Part shown: piece after piece, positions 1-10,868 of the stretch | Numbering within the stretch: position 1 is the first letter of the stretch | Layout of the letters: each line of letters starts with the position of its first letter | DNA from: Trebonia kvetii | Lineage (GTDB): Bacteria > Actinomycetota > Actinomycetes > Streptosporangiales > Streptosporangiaceae | Assembly: GCF_007827045.1 (NCBI RefSeq) | Contig: NZ_RPFW01000006.1 | Location: 310,001 to 374,000 of the forward strand | Direction of reading: 5' to 3' | Length of the DNA: 64,000 bases | The notes under the pieces: generated by a model | The model's input: the letters and a program-made list of their open reading frames with translations, nothing else | Told to the model about the DNA's origin: nothing | The model's database searches: none | Made by a program: the position numbers and the translations under genes

Positions 1-588
1 CCCTCGCCAGAATCGGACGAGGGCAGGACACCGCCCTTCAGGGTCCAGCTGGCTCCCTGGGCCGCTGACACTGCCGAAGAACTCCACCGCCAGTTCGGAG
101 ACGACGTGGAGCTATCGGTCGGGACTCTTCCCTATCCGCCCGGCCGCCAGGGGCCACGGCGGCATGCCCCCGGCCAGGTCCCGGACCTGCTCGACCCACG
201 CGAGGTCACGGCTGCGTTGGACGGCCCGGCCGTGGTCAGCTCCGGGCACACCCTGCATCACCATCTGACGGTTCACAACCTGACCGGCAGCGAACTCCAG
301 ATCGCGACCAACGGCCACGTCACCGCCGTCGTCGTCGACCCGCAGACCGGCGAGGTGGTGGGCGGTTTCTCCGGCTGGCAAACCCAGCCGCTGATCTTTT
401 TCCGGGCGGCCCCGGGCGGAAGCGCGCGGATCCCCCTGCTGATCGGCACGGCTAGCCGCACGCTCCGGCTCGGCTACACGGTCCCAGCGGGGGAATGGGG
501 CATCCAGGTGACCCTAAAGCTCGGCTCAGACCCTCGCAGCTCACCTCGTCGGCGCACACCGATCCTGCCTCTCACGATCACCGCCTAA
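1..588 (+). CDS. C-terminal part of an unrecognised protein (5' end outside window)
   Basis: The frame is open from the first base and ends at TAA 586-588, so the gene begins upstream. A GTG at 106 is possible as a start but unnecessary, because the frame continues to the window edge without a stop. The last 195 residues alternate polar and beta-branched residues (HHLTVHNLTG, TAVVVDPQTGEVVGGF, GYTVPAGEWGIQVTLKL), which suggests a small beta-sandwich. I recognise no family, signal peptide or membrane segment in the visible part. It stops just before the IS110 element and is not visibly interrupted by it. Confidence 0.6.
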   Translation, partial: PSPESDEGRTPPFRVQLAPWAADTAEELHRQFGDDVELSVGTLPYPPGRQGPRRHAPGQVPDLLDPREVTAALDGPAVVSSGHTLHHHLTVHNLTGSELQIATNGHVTAVVVDPQTGEVVGGFSGWQTQPLIFFRAAPGGSARIPLLIGTASRTLRLGYTVPAGEWGIQVTLKLGSDPRSSPRRRTPILPLTITA

Positions 589-972
589 CCAGCCCGATCG
601 CTACCCTTCGCCAACTCGGCTTGACACCAATAAGTCTCTGGTGCCCGTTGGACGCCGTGGCGGCGTGAAAATTCCGGGGCACTGCGGGTCTGCTGTGGCT
701 GGGGTCGCTGGCGCTCTGTGGCTCGCATGGCGGGCTTGCGCGGGTTTTCGGCCTCGCGGGGCGCGTGCGGGATAGAGGATGCGGTGGTGCGGCCGCCCGC
801 TGACGCCGTTTGCTCTTTGGCGGGCCTGAACCCCGTTAATAAGTCTGAGCGCCGGGAGCTTCCCTGAGGGCCGTGAATTGGTGCTTCGAGCCCGCGGACC
901 AGATTTCCGCTTGCCCCTTGCTCCTGCGGGCGGCCGCCGCCGTTTACCGCACCCCCATGCTAGGAGACCGCG
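589..972 (+). other. Non-coding left flank of the IS110 element, candidate bridge-RNA region
   Basis: These 384 bases lie between the preceding stop and the transposase start, and no convincing ORF is seen. IS110-group elements are known to carry a structured bridge RNA in the long non-coding end upstream of the transposase, and this is the matching position. The 9-mer AATAAGTCT occurs at 629-637 and again at 838-846. The first copy lies in a small hairpin (CACCA 625-629 with TGGTG 639-643). The RNA itself is inferred from position, not shown. Confidence 0.4.
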
Positions 973-2286
973 ATGGAAGAGGCAGAGGACGAGCCGCTGT
1001 TCTGCGAGCGCGCCGCCGGGATCGACATCGGAAAGCAGATGGTCAGCGTCACGATCCGGGTTCCGAGCGACACCCGGCGGGGCGGCCGGCAGCAGGAGAC
1101 CCGCGAGTTCGGCACCACCCGCCGCCAGCTGCTGGAGATGGCGGACTGGCTGCGCTGCTGGGGCGTGGAACGGGCCGGGATGGAGGCAACGTCCGATTAC
1201 TGGAAGCCGGTGTACTTCCTGCTGGAGCAGCAGGGCCTGGACCTCCTGCTCTACCAGGCGTCGCAGGTCAAGGCCCTGCCCGGGCGGCCCAAGACCGACA
1301 AGCTGGACTCGGTCTGGCTGGCGAAGGTCACCGAGCGCGGGTCGCTGGCCGGGTCGTTCGTGCCGCCCGACGACATCCGGCGGCTGCGCGCCCACACCCG
1401 CTACCGGCGGAAGCTGACCCAGGCCCGCACCGCGGAGAAGCAACGGGCCGAGAAGCTGCTGGAGGACGCGCACCTGAAGCTGTCGAGCGTGATCAGCGAC
1501 ATCCACGGCGTCTCGGGCCGCGCCATGCTGGAGGCAGTCATCGCCGGAGAGCGGAACCCCAGGGCCCTGGCGGCCCTGGCCCGGGGCGTGATGCGCCGCA
1601 AGCTCGCCCTGCTGGAAGAGGCCCTGGACTGCTCGTTCTTCACCCCCGAGCACGCCTTCGTCCTGCGGATGATGCTGGACAACATCGACCATTACACCGC
1701 CCAGATCGCCGTGCTCGACGAGCGGATCGCGATCTTGTGCCAGCCGTACCAGCGGCAGATCGACCAGCTTGACGCCATCCCCGGCTTCGGCGTGACGACC
1801 GCCCAGGACCTGATCGCCGAGATCGGCGTCGACATGAGCGTCTTCCCGACCGCCGGGCACCTGTGCTCCTGGGCCCGCGTCGCCCCCCGCGCCAAGGAAT
1901 CCGGCGGCAAGCGCAAGGGCCAGAGCGCGACCGGCCGAGGCAACCCCTATATCGGCGCCGCCCTCGGCGAGGCGTCCTCCAGCGCCGGCCGCACGCAGAC
2001 CTTCCTCGGCGCCAAGCTCCGGCGCCTGTGCCGGCACATGCCCAGGAAGAAGGCCCAGGGCGCGGTCATGAGAACCCAGCTCGCCATCGCCCATGCCCTG
2101 CTGTCCGATCCCGCCGCCGAATACCACGAGCTCGGCCCCGGCTACTACGACCAGCAGGCCGGCACCCGCCGCCAGGCCCGCGGCCATGTCCGCAGCCTCG
2201 AGCGCCTCGGCTACGAGGTCACGCTCAAGCCCCTGGCCGGCACCGACCCCGAGACCGGCGAGATCATCGCCCGCGCTGCCGGATAG
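973..2286 (+). CDS. IS110-family transposase/recombinase
   Basis: This 437-residue protein has both halves of the IS110 family. The N-terminal RuvC-like DEDD domain starts with GIDIGKQMVSVTI (first Asp at residue 18), continues with the GMEATSDYW segment (Glu) and has KTDKLDSVWLAKV (Asp pair). The C-terminal Tnp_IS116/IS110/IS902 domain has the helix-hairpin-helix-like LDAIPGFGVTTAQDLIAEIG and then the SWARVAPRAKESGGKRKG region that carries the family's nucleophilic serine. The ATG follows TAGGAGACCGCG, giving an AGGAG ribosome site. The length is normal for the family and the frame is intact, so the element may be active. Confidence 0.95.
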   Translation: MEEAEDEPLFCERAAGIDIGKQMVSVTIRVPSDTRRGGRQQETREFGTTRRQLLEMADWLRCWGVERAGMEATSDYWKPVYFLLEQQGLDLLLYQASQVKALPGRPKTDKLDSVWLAKVTERGSLAGSFVPPDDIRRLRAHTRYRRKLTQARTAEKQRAEKLLEDAHLKLSSVISDIHGVSGRAMLEAVIAGERNPRALAALARGVMRRKLALLEEALDCSFFTPEHAFVLRMMLDNIDHYTAQIAVLDERIAILCQPYQRQIDQLDAIPGFGVTTAQDLIAEIGVDMSVFPTAGHLCSWARVAPRAKESGGKRKGQSATGRGNPYIGAALGEASSSAGRTQTFLGAKLRRLCRHMPRKKAQGAVMRTQLAIAHALLSDPAAEYHELGPGYYDQQAGTRRQARGHVRSLERLGYEVTLKPLAGTDPETGEIIARAAG

Positions 2287-2317
2287 CTGGCCCGCGCCTC
2301 CCGGCGCCTCGCACCCT

Positions 2318-2346
2318 GAGCCGACGGCACAAACCGCCGTCGGCTC
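2318..2346 (+). terminator. Perfect 11-bp hairpin after the IS110 transposase
   Basis: GAGCCGACGGC (2318-2328) and GCCGTCGGCTC (2336-2346) are exact inverted copies with a 7-base loop, followed by AAAA. The hairpin starts 31 bases after the transposase stop, so it is either a transcription terminator or the structured right end of the element. There is no U-tract on the plus strand, so Rho-independent action is uncertain. Confidence 0.45.
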
Positions 2347-2546
2347 AAAACCCATGCTCATATGAGGCTCCTATTTTCGGACCAGTCCCTGTATCGCTGC
2401 GCGGCGCCGTTGCGCGGGAGTCTCATGATCCCCCGGAAGATTGCGGCCGGCTTGTGCGCGGTGCGGTGTCTGTTGCCTGGGTGGCAGTCGTCGCAGCCTG
2501 TGGCGCGAAAGGTGTTTCAAGGCACTGGCAGATAGGAGGCCACAGG

Positions 2547-3707
2547 GTGGCCAAGAAGGTCAAGGCCGGGCGTAAGCGGCTCGTCGTCGCGGGCATCATC
2601 GTGCCGGGAATGCTGGCGGCCACTGCTGCTGCGAGCGGTGCCGGTGTGGCAGCGACACCGCTTTCGTTGGGTTTCGGGCACTGCGGAGGTGGCTCTGCCG
2701 GGTGGAACAGCGCCCTCGAACCAGTCCTGACGTCCGGCACCGCCCTTCCGGGCGGGTGCCGGACAAACCCGCTGGGCCCGGCCGACAACCCGGCCTTCTC
2801 CTGGATGGCCATTACCAGTGCGGCCCGCCTCGCCGCGCCGACGACGGAGCCGACGTTCACGGCGAGCACTTCGGGTACGGGTCCCAGCCCGCGCATGGTG
2901 ATCGACCTGGCCAACGGCGAGTCGCTGGCCGGGTACCCCGGCCTGGCGCTGGCCGGCCAGAGCGGGCCTGACGCGGCCGTCATGGCCTGGGCGGTGGGAG
3001 ACAGCACCACCTACACCGACTACCTGGCAGCCTACAACGCGGCCGCGGCTTCCTCGGCGACGGTCCTTCAGGCCTTCATCGAGGCGGACGGCGGCACCGC
3101 GACTACCGTGACCAGCGTCCAGTACGACGGCAGGTCCCTCGGAGCCGGGACGGTAACGGTTACCGTGCTGGCTGGGCCGCAGACCGTGACGATCGGGTCT
3201 GCGGCTCCCCTCCTCAGGATTAAGCCCTCGACGACGAGCAGCGACACGAACGGACTGACCGTCAGGGCGACCGGCCTGCCAGACGGGCTCACGCTCAACC
3301 CAGACAACACGATCACCGGCACGCCGGCGCCCGACGCACACAGCGGCACCGCGACCCTAAACGCAACGGACGCCTACGGCCAGACCGGGACCGCGACGAT
3401 CGCCTACACGGTCAACCCGGCGCCGGCGCCGGTTCCTGTCCTGTCGCACGGCAAGGCGGTCGCGACCACGCCGACCCGTGAGACGGTGACCTGGCAGCAG
3501 ACGGTCCCCTCATGGGAGAAGTTCACCATCGTGGGGCCGGGCGCGATCAACGGCCACGTCGGCTGGGTGCCCCCGGGCACGGAAATCGGCTACTACTCCG
3601 GCCTCGAGGCGCACCACGGTTACACCGTGACGTACACGCCGTACACCGCCAAGGGCGGCTCCCCGATCCCGGGAGCCAACCCCGGCGCGGTCTACTTCGT
3701 CAGCTAG
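2547..3707 (+). CDS. Secreted protein with a He_PIG-type Ig-like domain
   Basis: This 386-residue protein has the GTG start at 2547 chosen because AGGAGG lies at 2534-2539. The frame is open further upstream, but only through the IS110 gene. The N-terminus MAKKVKAGRKRLVVAGI followed by a hydrophobic Ala/Gly-rich stretch is a signal peptide. About residues 235-295 form a putative Ig (He_PIG) domain with the hallmark GLPDGLTLNPDNTITGTP, ending in a Pro-Ala linker. The C-terminal ~90 residues (WEKFTIVGPGAINGHVGWVP, YYSGLEAHHGYTVTYTPY) look like another beta domain that I do not recognise. Probably extracellular; ligand unknown. Confidence 0.75.
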   Translation: MAKKVKAGRKRLVVAGIIVPGMLAATAAASGAGVAATPLSLGFGHCGGGSAGWNSALEPVLTSGTALPGGCRTNPLGPADNPAFSWMAITSAARLAAPTTEPTFTASTSGTGPSPRMVIDLANGESLAGYPGLALAGQSGPDAAVMAWAVGDSTTYTDYLAAYNAAAASSATVLQAFIEADGGTATTVTSVQYDGRSLGAGTVTVTVLAGPQTVTIGSAAPLLRIKPSTTSSDTNGLTVRATGLPDGLTLNPDNTITGTPAPDAHSGTATLNATDAYGQTGTATIAYTVNPAPAPVPVLSHGKAVATTPTRETVTWQQTVPSWEKFTIVGPGAINGHVGWVPPGTEIGYYSGLEAHHGYTVTYTPYTAKGGSPIPGANPGAVYFVS

Positions 3708-3840
3708 CCGCCTGAGCGTCCTCCGGGGGGACGCCGCCCAAGGTTCGGAGCCAACCTGTGGGTGTACTGGCTGGCGGGTCTCGCCCGCCGCGACCAGGAC
3801 CAGGACAACGAGCTACATCCGAACCGGCATCCGACCTGGG

Positions 3841-3913
3841 TGGAGCTTAGGGGACTCGAACCCCTGACCCCCTGCTTGCAAAGCAGGTGCTCTTCCAGCT
3901 GAGCTAAAGCCCC
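3841..3913 (-). tRNA. tRNA-Ala (anticodon TGC)
   Basis: The reverse strand folds as a full cloverleaf: acceptor GGGGCTT pairs with AAGCTCC (one G-U), D arm GCTC..GAGC, anticodon loop CTTTGCAAA giving TGC, and a T arm around GGTTCGAGTCC. Discriminator A is at 3841, and the 3' CCA is not encoded. It follows DLW-39 and tRNA-Ile on the same strand, the usual actinobacterial arrangement downstream of gyrA. Confidence 0.95.
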
Positions 3914-4463
3914 GTGTTTCCTCGTTTAGGGTACCAGCGGTTACTCCCGGACATGGCGGGCCGTGACGGCGACCTCGGGGATCTTGGGATCACCGCCGAG
4001 AGCGACAGGGGTGATGAGGGTCCAACCACCCGGCTTGCGCGGGATCGGGACGCTCAAAAGCGCCCATAACCAGGCCTTTTGCGTTTTTTTTTAGAGTTGT
4101 AGGTTCATGTAGACAACCGATCGCAGGTAGCGCTACAGTGAGCACCGCGCTACGCATAGTTGCTCGCTTATTTCCCACGGGCCGCCGCGAAGTAGCGCCA
4201 TGGGCGTCCCGGGTTCTGGGGGGTTACTGGGGACGCCTGTAGGCCGGCCCCTGGGCGGCCGGCCCCGCCTAGGGGCCGACCATCGGCGCCTCAACCCCCC
4301 TTTCCATGAGGGGGCTTTCGTGGGCGTTGTCTGGGGTGAGGGCGAGGGCACTACGAACCAGCGCGGGCGGGCGGCCGGCGCGGATATCTCGGACTGGATC
4401 GAGCGCCTTATCCGGGCGGTATGGCGGCGGCTCTTCATCCACAGTGGTGAGGGATGAGAACCG
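3914..4463. other. Non-coding spacer with several hairpins
   Basis: No supported gene in about 550 bases. It holds an imperfect hairpin around AAAA 4056-4059 and TTTT 4077-4080 followed by nine T residues (4084-4092), which resembles a plus-strand terminator. It also holds a duplicated GGCCGGCCCC (4242-4251, 4257-4266), the hairpin GGCCCC/GGGGCC (4261-4277), and CCCCCT/AGGGGG (4296-4314). The promoter of tRNA-Ala should lie just above 3913, but I could not assign it. Confidence 0.5.
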
Positions 4464-5342
4464 CTACTTGAGCAGCCGGGAAAGCCTTCGGTCAGCCAGG
4501 GGTTTGCCGCCCGTCTGGCAGGTGGCGCAGTACTGGAGCGAGGAATCGGCGAAGGAGACCTCGCGGATCGTGTCACCGCACTCCGGACAGGGCTGTCCTG
4601 TTTTGCCGTGCACCCGCAGACCCGTCTTCTTCTCGCCCTTCAGGTCCGCGGCCGCCAGGCCAGCCGACCGCTTCACGGCGTCGCGCAGCGTGGTCACGAT
4701 CGCCTCGTGCAGGGCGGCTACCTCGTCGGGTGTGAAGCTCGAGGCGAGCTTGAACGGCGACATCTTCGCGACGTGCAGCACCTCATCGGAGTATGCGTTG
4801 CCGATCCCGGCAATGATGTGCTGGTCGCGAAGCACCCCCTTGATCTGAGTACGCCTGCCGTCGAGGATCGCGGCAAGCGCCTCGACTGTGAAGTCATCCG
4901 CCAGAGGCTCGGGACCGAGGGTCGCCACCCCTGGCACTTCCGCGGGATCCTTGACGAGGTATACGGCGAGACGCTTCTGCGTTCCTGCCTCGGTGAGGTC
5001 GAACCCTGACCCGTCGTCGAGCATGAGGCGGAACGCCAGCGGGCTCTTGCCCGGCTTGACCGGCTTGTCGGGGATGTCCTCCCGCCAGAGCAGCCAGCCC
5101 GCACGCGCCAGGTGGAAGACGAGGTGCAGGTCCCCGTCGCCGTCCTGACCGCGGCAGCTGAGGTCGAGAAACTTGCCGTGCCTTGCCACCGCGGTGATCT
5201 CCCGCCCGGAGAGCGCGGTCAGCTGCGGATCGAAGGTCTTGAGCACGGCGAAGGACGCCGCGTCGGCGCGGGCGACGACGTGCCCGACGGCGCGGTCGCG
5301 CAGGAAGACGGCGAGCGATTCAACTTCCGGGAGTTCCGGCAT
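4464..5342 (-). CDS. Fpg/Nei-family DNA glycosylase
   Basis: This base-excision repair glycosylase/AP lyase is 292 residues long. It begins MPELPEVE, and after Met removal the N-terminal Pro and following Glu are the catalytic pair of the family. The conserved basic residue region is ARHGKFLDL. The middle has the helix-two-turn-helix segment (GIGNAYSDEVLHVAKMSPF). The C-terminus is a four-Cys zinc finger with C252, C255, C272 and C275 (CPECG...YCATC). All key residues are present, so it should be active. Whether it prefers oxidised purines (MutM) or pyrimidines (Nei) cannot be told. The gene ends 24 bases after the adjacent HAD-like gene begins its 3' end, on the same strand. Confidence 0.9.
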   Translation of the reverse strand: MPELPEVESLAVFLRDRAVGHVVARADAASFAVLKTFDPQLTALSGREITAVARHGKFLDLSCRGQDGDGDLHLVFHLARAGWLLWREDIPDKPVKPGKSPLAFRLMLDDGSGFDLTEAGTQKRLAVYLVKDPAEVPGVATLGPEPLADDFTVEALAAILDGRRTQIKGVLRDQHIIAGIGNAYSDEVLHVAKMSPFKLASSFTPDEVAALHEAIVTTLRDAVKRSAGLAAADLKGEKKTGLRVHGKTGQPCPECGDTIREVSFADSSLQYCATCQTGGKPLADRRLSRLLK

Positions 5343-5366
5343 GAATACGAGTGTAAGCCGCCGCAG

Positions 5367-6044
5367 CTACGACGACTGAGCTACGAGATCGGGAAGTCCC
5401 GCGACGCTGTCAAGCACGTCAGTGGCGCCGGCCTCGATGAGCGCAGCGGCCCTGCGGCCGGTGCCGAGCCCGGCCACGATCCCGGCCCCCGCCCGGTGCC
5501 CGGAGAGCACCCCGTCCGTCGTCGCGCTGACGACCGCCACCTCGCGCACGTCGGCGGCGCCGAGGCGGAGCATCGCGGTAAGCACCGGGTCGGGCCATGG
5601 GAAGCCGCGTGGCGCGTCGTCGGCGCAGAGGACCAGGTCCGCGGTGCGCAGCAGGCCGAGCAGGTCGCGGCATGAGCGCCGAGACAGCATGGTGAGCAAG
5701 CAGATCCTGGCACCCGATCCGGCCGTCTTCCCTATCGCGTCGCCGACGTCGGCGGGAAGGTCGAGGCTGAACCGCTGCGCCATCGCGCGGAACGAGCGGT
5801 CGAAGGCGAGCGACGCCGCCTGCGCGCGCGGCTCGTCAGCGTCGAACACGTCACGGAGCACGTCGGCCGGCGCCCGGCCGTACGACCGGTCAAGACTGAC
5901 CATGGACCGGGCGTAGTCCTGCGTTCCCGCGACGATTCCCTGCGTGGCGAGTGCCTCCGCAAAGGCGCGCTCCACGATGGAACCGTCAATGACGACGCTC
6001 GCCAGGTCGAGGCAGACCAGCGAGATCGGGGGTGAATCGGTCAT
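5367..6044 (-). CDS. HAD-like hydrolase with degenerate motif I
   Basis: A 225-residue protein with HAD-superfamily layout: an N-terminal strand SLVCLDLASVV where DxDGT is expected, a helical cap (residues ~25-95), ICLLTMLSRRSC as motif II, PDPVLTAMLRLGAADVREVAVVS as the motif III/IV region, and a C-terminal ATDVLDSVAGLPDLV typical of phosphonatase-like members. The first Asp of motif I is present, but the second (general acid) position is Ala. That suggests loss of phosphatase activity or another role. It is probably co-transcribed with the glycosylase 24 bases downstream. Confidence 0.65.
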   Translation of the reverse strand: MTDSPPISLVCLDLASVVIDGSIVERAFAEALATQGIVAGTQDYARSMVSLDRSYGRAPADVLRDVFDADEPRAQAASLAFDRSFRAMAQRFSLDLPADVGDAIGKTAGSGARICLLTMLSRRSCRDLLGLLRTADLVLCADDAPRGFPWPDPVLTAMLRLGAADVREVAVVSATTDGVLSGHRAGAGIVAGLGTGRRAAALIEAGATDVLDSVAGLPDLVAQSS

Positions 6045-6117
6045 CGCACGCGCCTAAGAGGGGTTTGGCGCCGCAGCGTCAGCGGCCGGCAGTTGCCAAT
6101 GTCAGTAGTCGCCAGTG

Positions 6118-6240
6118 TCAGTAGTCGTCAGTGGCGGTGGCCTCGCTCCACAGGTCGAGGTCAGCACGCTGCGCTTGGACCTTCCGCCACACCGCGAGAC
6201 CGCCAAGCACAACGACGATGAGGATCAGCAGCTTCTTCAT
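6118..6240 (-). CDS. DLW-39 family small membrane protein
   Basis: A 40-residue protein: an N-terminal MKKLLILIVVVLGGLAV membrane or signal segment, then WRKVQAQRADLDLWSEAT, which contains the DLW that names the actinobacterial DLW-39 family. It starts at ATG 6240 and stops at TGA 6118. It lies between tRNA-Ile and tRNA-Ala, the usual position for this family. Function is unknown. Confidence 0.85.
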   Translation of the reverse strand: MKKLLILIVVVLGGLAVWRKVQAQRADLDLWSEATATDDY

Positions 6241-6338
6241 GCCCGTTAGCCTACCCCTCGCCCGGTCGGCTCCTGCTCAAGCTCCCGCAAGGATCTGCCC
6301 TTCGTTTCCGGCACCTTGGGGCAGAAGTAGCAAAACGG

Positions 6339-6376
6339 AAGCGGCCCGGGTCCTCGCGTGAGGACCGGGGCCGCTT
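6339..6376 (-). terminator. Strong terminator after tRNA-Ile
   Basis: A 17-bp stem (6339-6355 with 6360-6376, one mismatch) and a 4-base loop lie 10 bases past the tRNA-Ile 3' end. On the minus strand it is followed by CCGTTTTGC, a short U-tract. This fits a Rho-independent terminator for the tRNA. Confidence 0.75.
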
Positions 6377-6386
6377 CGTCACCGGG

Positions 6387-6460
6387 TGGGGGTACGTGGA
6401 CTTGAACCACGGACCTCTTCCTTATCAGGGAAGCGCTCTAACCGTCTGAGCTATACCCCC
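6387..6460 (-). tRNA. tRNA-Ile (anticodon GAT)
   Basis: The reverse strand gives acceptor GGGGGTA/TACCCCC, D arm around TAGCTCAGACGGTTAGAGC, anticodon loop CTGATAA (GAT) and T arm GTGGTTCAAGTCCAC. It is 74 nt with discriminator A at 6387. It lies directly downstream of the gyrA-DUF3566 pair on the same strand, as in many actinobacteria. Confidence 0.95.
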
Positions 6461-6514
6461 GCAGGGGGCACCGGTTCGGTGACTGAGTAACTCTACCGCA
6501 CTGCGAACGATGCT

Positions 6515-7906
6515 TTACTCCGTCTCCCGCAGAGTCACTTCGACGCCGCCGACGGTCTTGGCGATCAGGTTGTAGATCACCGATCCGACGGTGGACATCG
6601 CGGTGATGAGCACGATGTTGACCGCGCCGAGCATCGCCGTGTAGCCGAGGATCAGCGAGGCGGAGAACCAGTGCGAGATGTTCGTGCCCGACTGGTTCTT
6701 CGCCGACGTGATCGTCGTGACGAAGTGCTGGATCGAGTCGAAGGCGCCGAGCGAGGACAGCACCATGTACAGCACCGCCACCGCGACGAACAGGATGATG
6801 AACGCCACTACCGACGCCAGGAAGCTGAACTTCATGACCGACCATGGCTCGAGCCGCGCGAGCGTCAGCATCGCCTGCCGCTTGGCCGGCTTGCGTCCCT
6901 TGACGGTCGGCTTCTGCTTTGGCTTCTGCTTGGCGTCATTCGAGCCGCGGTTCTGCCAGGCCGAGGAGACGGAACTGGCCAGGCCCGCCGCCACGCCGGT
7001 AACCGCGGAGGTAGCTGCGGAGGCGGCGGAGGTAGCGGCCGCGAAACCGCCGGTCGACGGACCGGTGGACGGGGCTGAACCCGGGGACGGGACGGGCGGG
7101 ACAGACGGGGCGGACTTCGCTGTCATCGTCGCGTCCCGGCTGGCCTGCCACGGCGATCCCGATCCCTGGTAGCCGGACGACGATGACGAACTCGCGGTGG
7201 GCGCGTAGGACGTGCCCGAGTGTGAACTCGTGCCCGAGTAGCCCGGGCTCTGCTGCCCCGACGTCGCCCCGGGCCGCGCCGCGGTCGCGCCCGAGCCATC
7301 GGGTGACGACGCGGAAGACGCGGCGGCGGCGGACGAGGGTGCGGCGGAAGACGAGGCCGCGGGCGAAGTCGGTGCGGGGGACGCCGGTGTGAAGCTGGGC
7401 TTGCGGTCGTCCTTGGCGGCCGGGACGCTGCTGTCTTTCTCAGCCTCGTCCGGCGACGGCGCGGTCTGCGTGCGGCCCGCGAACCAGGTCCCGTTCCCCG
7501 AGGTCATCGACTTCCGGACCCCCTGCTCGTTGCCATCGTCGGCGGTGTCCGCCGCGGCGGCCTTCGGCTTGCCTGGCGTGCCAGCAGACGGCTTGCCTGA
7601 CGTGCCGGCGGACGACTTGCCGACCGTGTCCGCGGGCAGCGGCACTGAACTGTCGGTTCCGTTGCCCGCGGCATTCTCGGCCTTGGCCGCGGAATCGCTG
7701 GCTGGCTTACCGTTGGCACCGGCCCGATCGTCGGCTCCGGAACGTGAGCTCCCAGTCCTTCCCCGTGATGATGACATGGTGCCATTGTCGATGACCGCGT
7801 CCGCAGACTCCCCATCCGGGTCGACTTCAGGGCCTGACGGCGCCGTTATGAGCGCCGCTGGCGTCGTCCGTCCCGCGTCGTCCACGCCGTCCTCCTCAGT
7901 ATTCAC
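6515..7906 (-). CDS. DUF3566 membrane protein with long Ser/Ala-rich N-terminal region
   Basis: A 463-residue protein. The GTG start at 7906 follows AAAGGTG and avoids the overlap with gyrA that a start at 8026 would need. Residues ~1-335 are low-complexity (Ser, Ala, Pro, Gly, Thr) and probably disordered and cytoplasmic. The last ~125 residues are the DUF3566 domain: ARLEPWSVMKFSFLASVV..., a first membrane helix, a loop with AFDSIQHFVTTI, then a second helix ending in VGGVEVTLRE. DUF3566 genes sit directly after gyrA in most actinobacteria. The role is unknown; a link with envelope or division has been suggested by its conservation. Confidence 0.85.
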   Translation of the reverse strand: MNTEEDGVDDAGRTTPAALITAPSGPEVDPDGESADAVIDNGTMSSSRGRTGSSRSGADDRAGANGKPASDSAAKAENAAGNGTDSSVPLPADTVGKSSAGTSGKPSAGTPGKPKAAAADTADDGNEQGVRKSMTSGNGTWFAGRTQTAPSPDEAEKDSSVPAAKDDRKPSFTPASPAPTSPAASSSAAPSSAAAASSASSPDGSGATAARPGATSGQQSPGYSGTSSHSGTSYAPTASSSSSSGYQGSGSPWQASRDATMTAKSAPSVPPVPSPGSAPSTGPSTGGFAAATSAASAATSAVTGVAAGLASSVSSAWQNRGSNDAKQKPKQKPTVKGRKPAKRQAMLTLARLEPWSVMKFSFLASVVAFIILFVAVAVLYMVLSSLGAFDSIQHFVTTITSAKNQSGTNISHWFSASLILGYTAMLGAVNIVLITAMSTVGSVIYNLIAKTVGGVEVTLRETE

Positions 7907-7985
7907 TGGTGCACCTTTATGCCGATTCCTGACACTATCCGAGAGCGCCCAAACATCAGACGCTGCTACCCCCGGCTTAGTTGCC

Positions 7986-10580
<2,595 letters not shown>

Positions 10581-10839
10581 TGGAACCTCCGGCCATTCGC
10601 TATGATCGAACACGTCAGCGAGAACCAAGCCAACGCGGAAGTAGCATTCGTTGTAAACCGCGGCAGGGCATGCCGTGGACGCGCGGGGAGGCCACCGGGT
10701 TGCCGGGCCTGCGAACCGCGAACCGACAGCACGGGTTGGCCGTGGCTGGAATCCCTGCCCCTAGGGGCAGTGGAGGATGTCAATTCGCAACCTCTCGTTC
10801 TGAAGATCAAAACCACGCAAGTCATCCGGAACGGATCCG

Positions 10840-10855
10840 CGTTTCACGTGAATCC
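10840..10855. promoter_or_regulatory. parS-like ParB-binding site next to the gyrB 3' end
   Basis: CGTTTCACGTGAATCC matches the consensus TGTTTCACGTGAAACA at 13 of 16 positions and keeps the whole central GTTTCACGTGAA. It lies 14 bases past the gyrB stop, in the gyrB-gyrA spacer, a normal place for an origin-proximal parS. Confidence 0.7.
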
Positions 10856-10868
10856 GTTCCGGATCTGC

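Larger units (their letters stand above)
601..2350 (+). mobile_element. IS110-family insertion sequence (ends approximate)
   Basis: The element is defined by its transposase at 973-2286. IS110 elements lack ordinary terminal inverted repeats and target duplications, so the exact ends cannot be read. The limits given cover the long left non-coding part and a short right part ending in the hairpin at 2318-2346. Nothing on either side shows which gene, if any, was interrupted. Confidence 0.45.

Noticed and set aside
601..2361. Long minus-strand frame of about 586 codons
   Set aside because: It is the antisense of the IS110 transposase, with Ala/Gly/Leu/Arg-rich composition and no family features.
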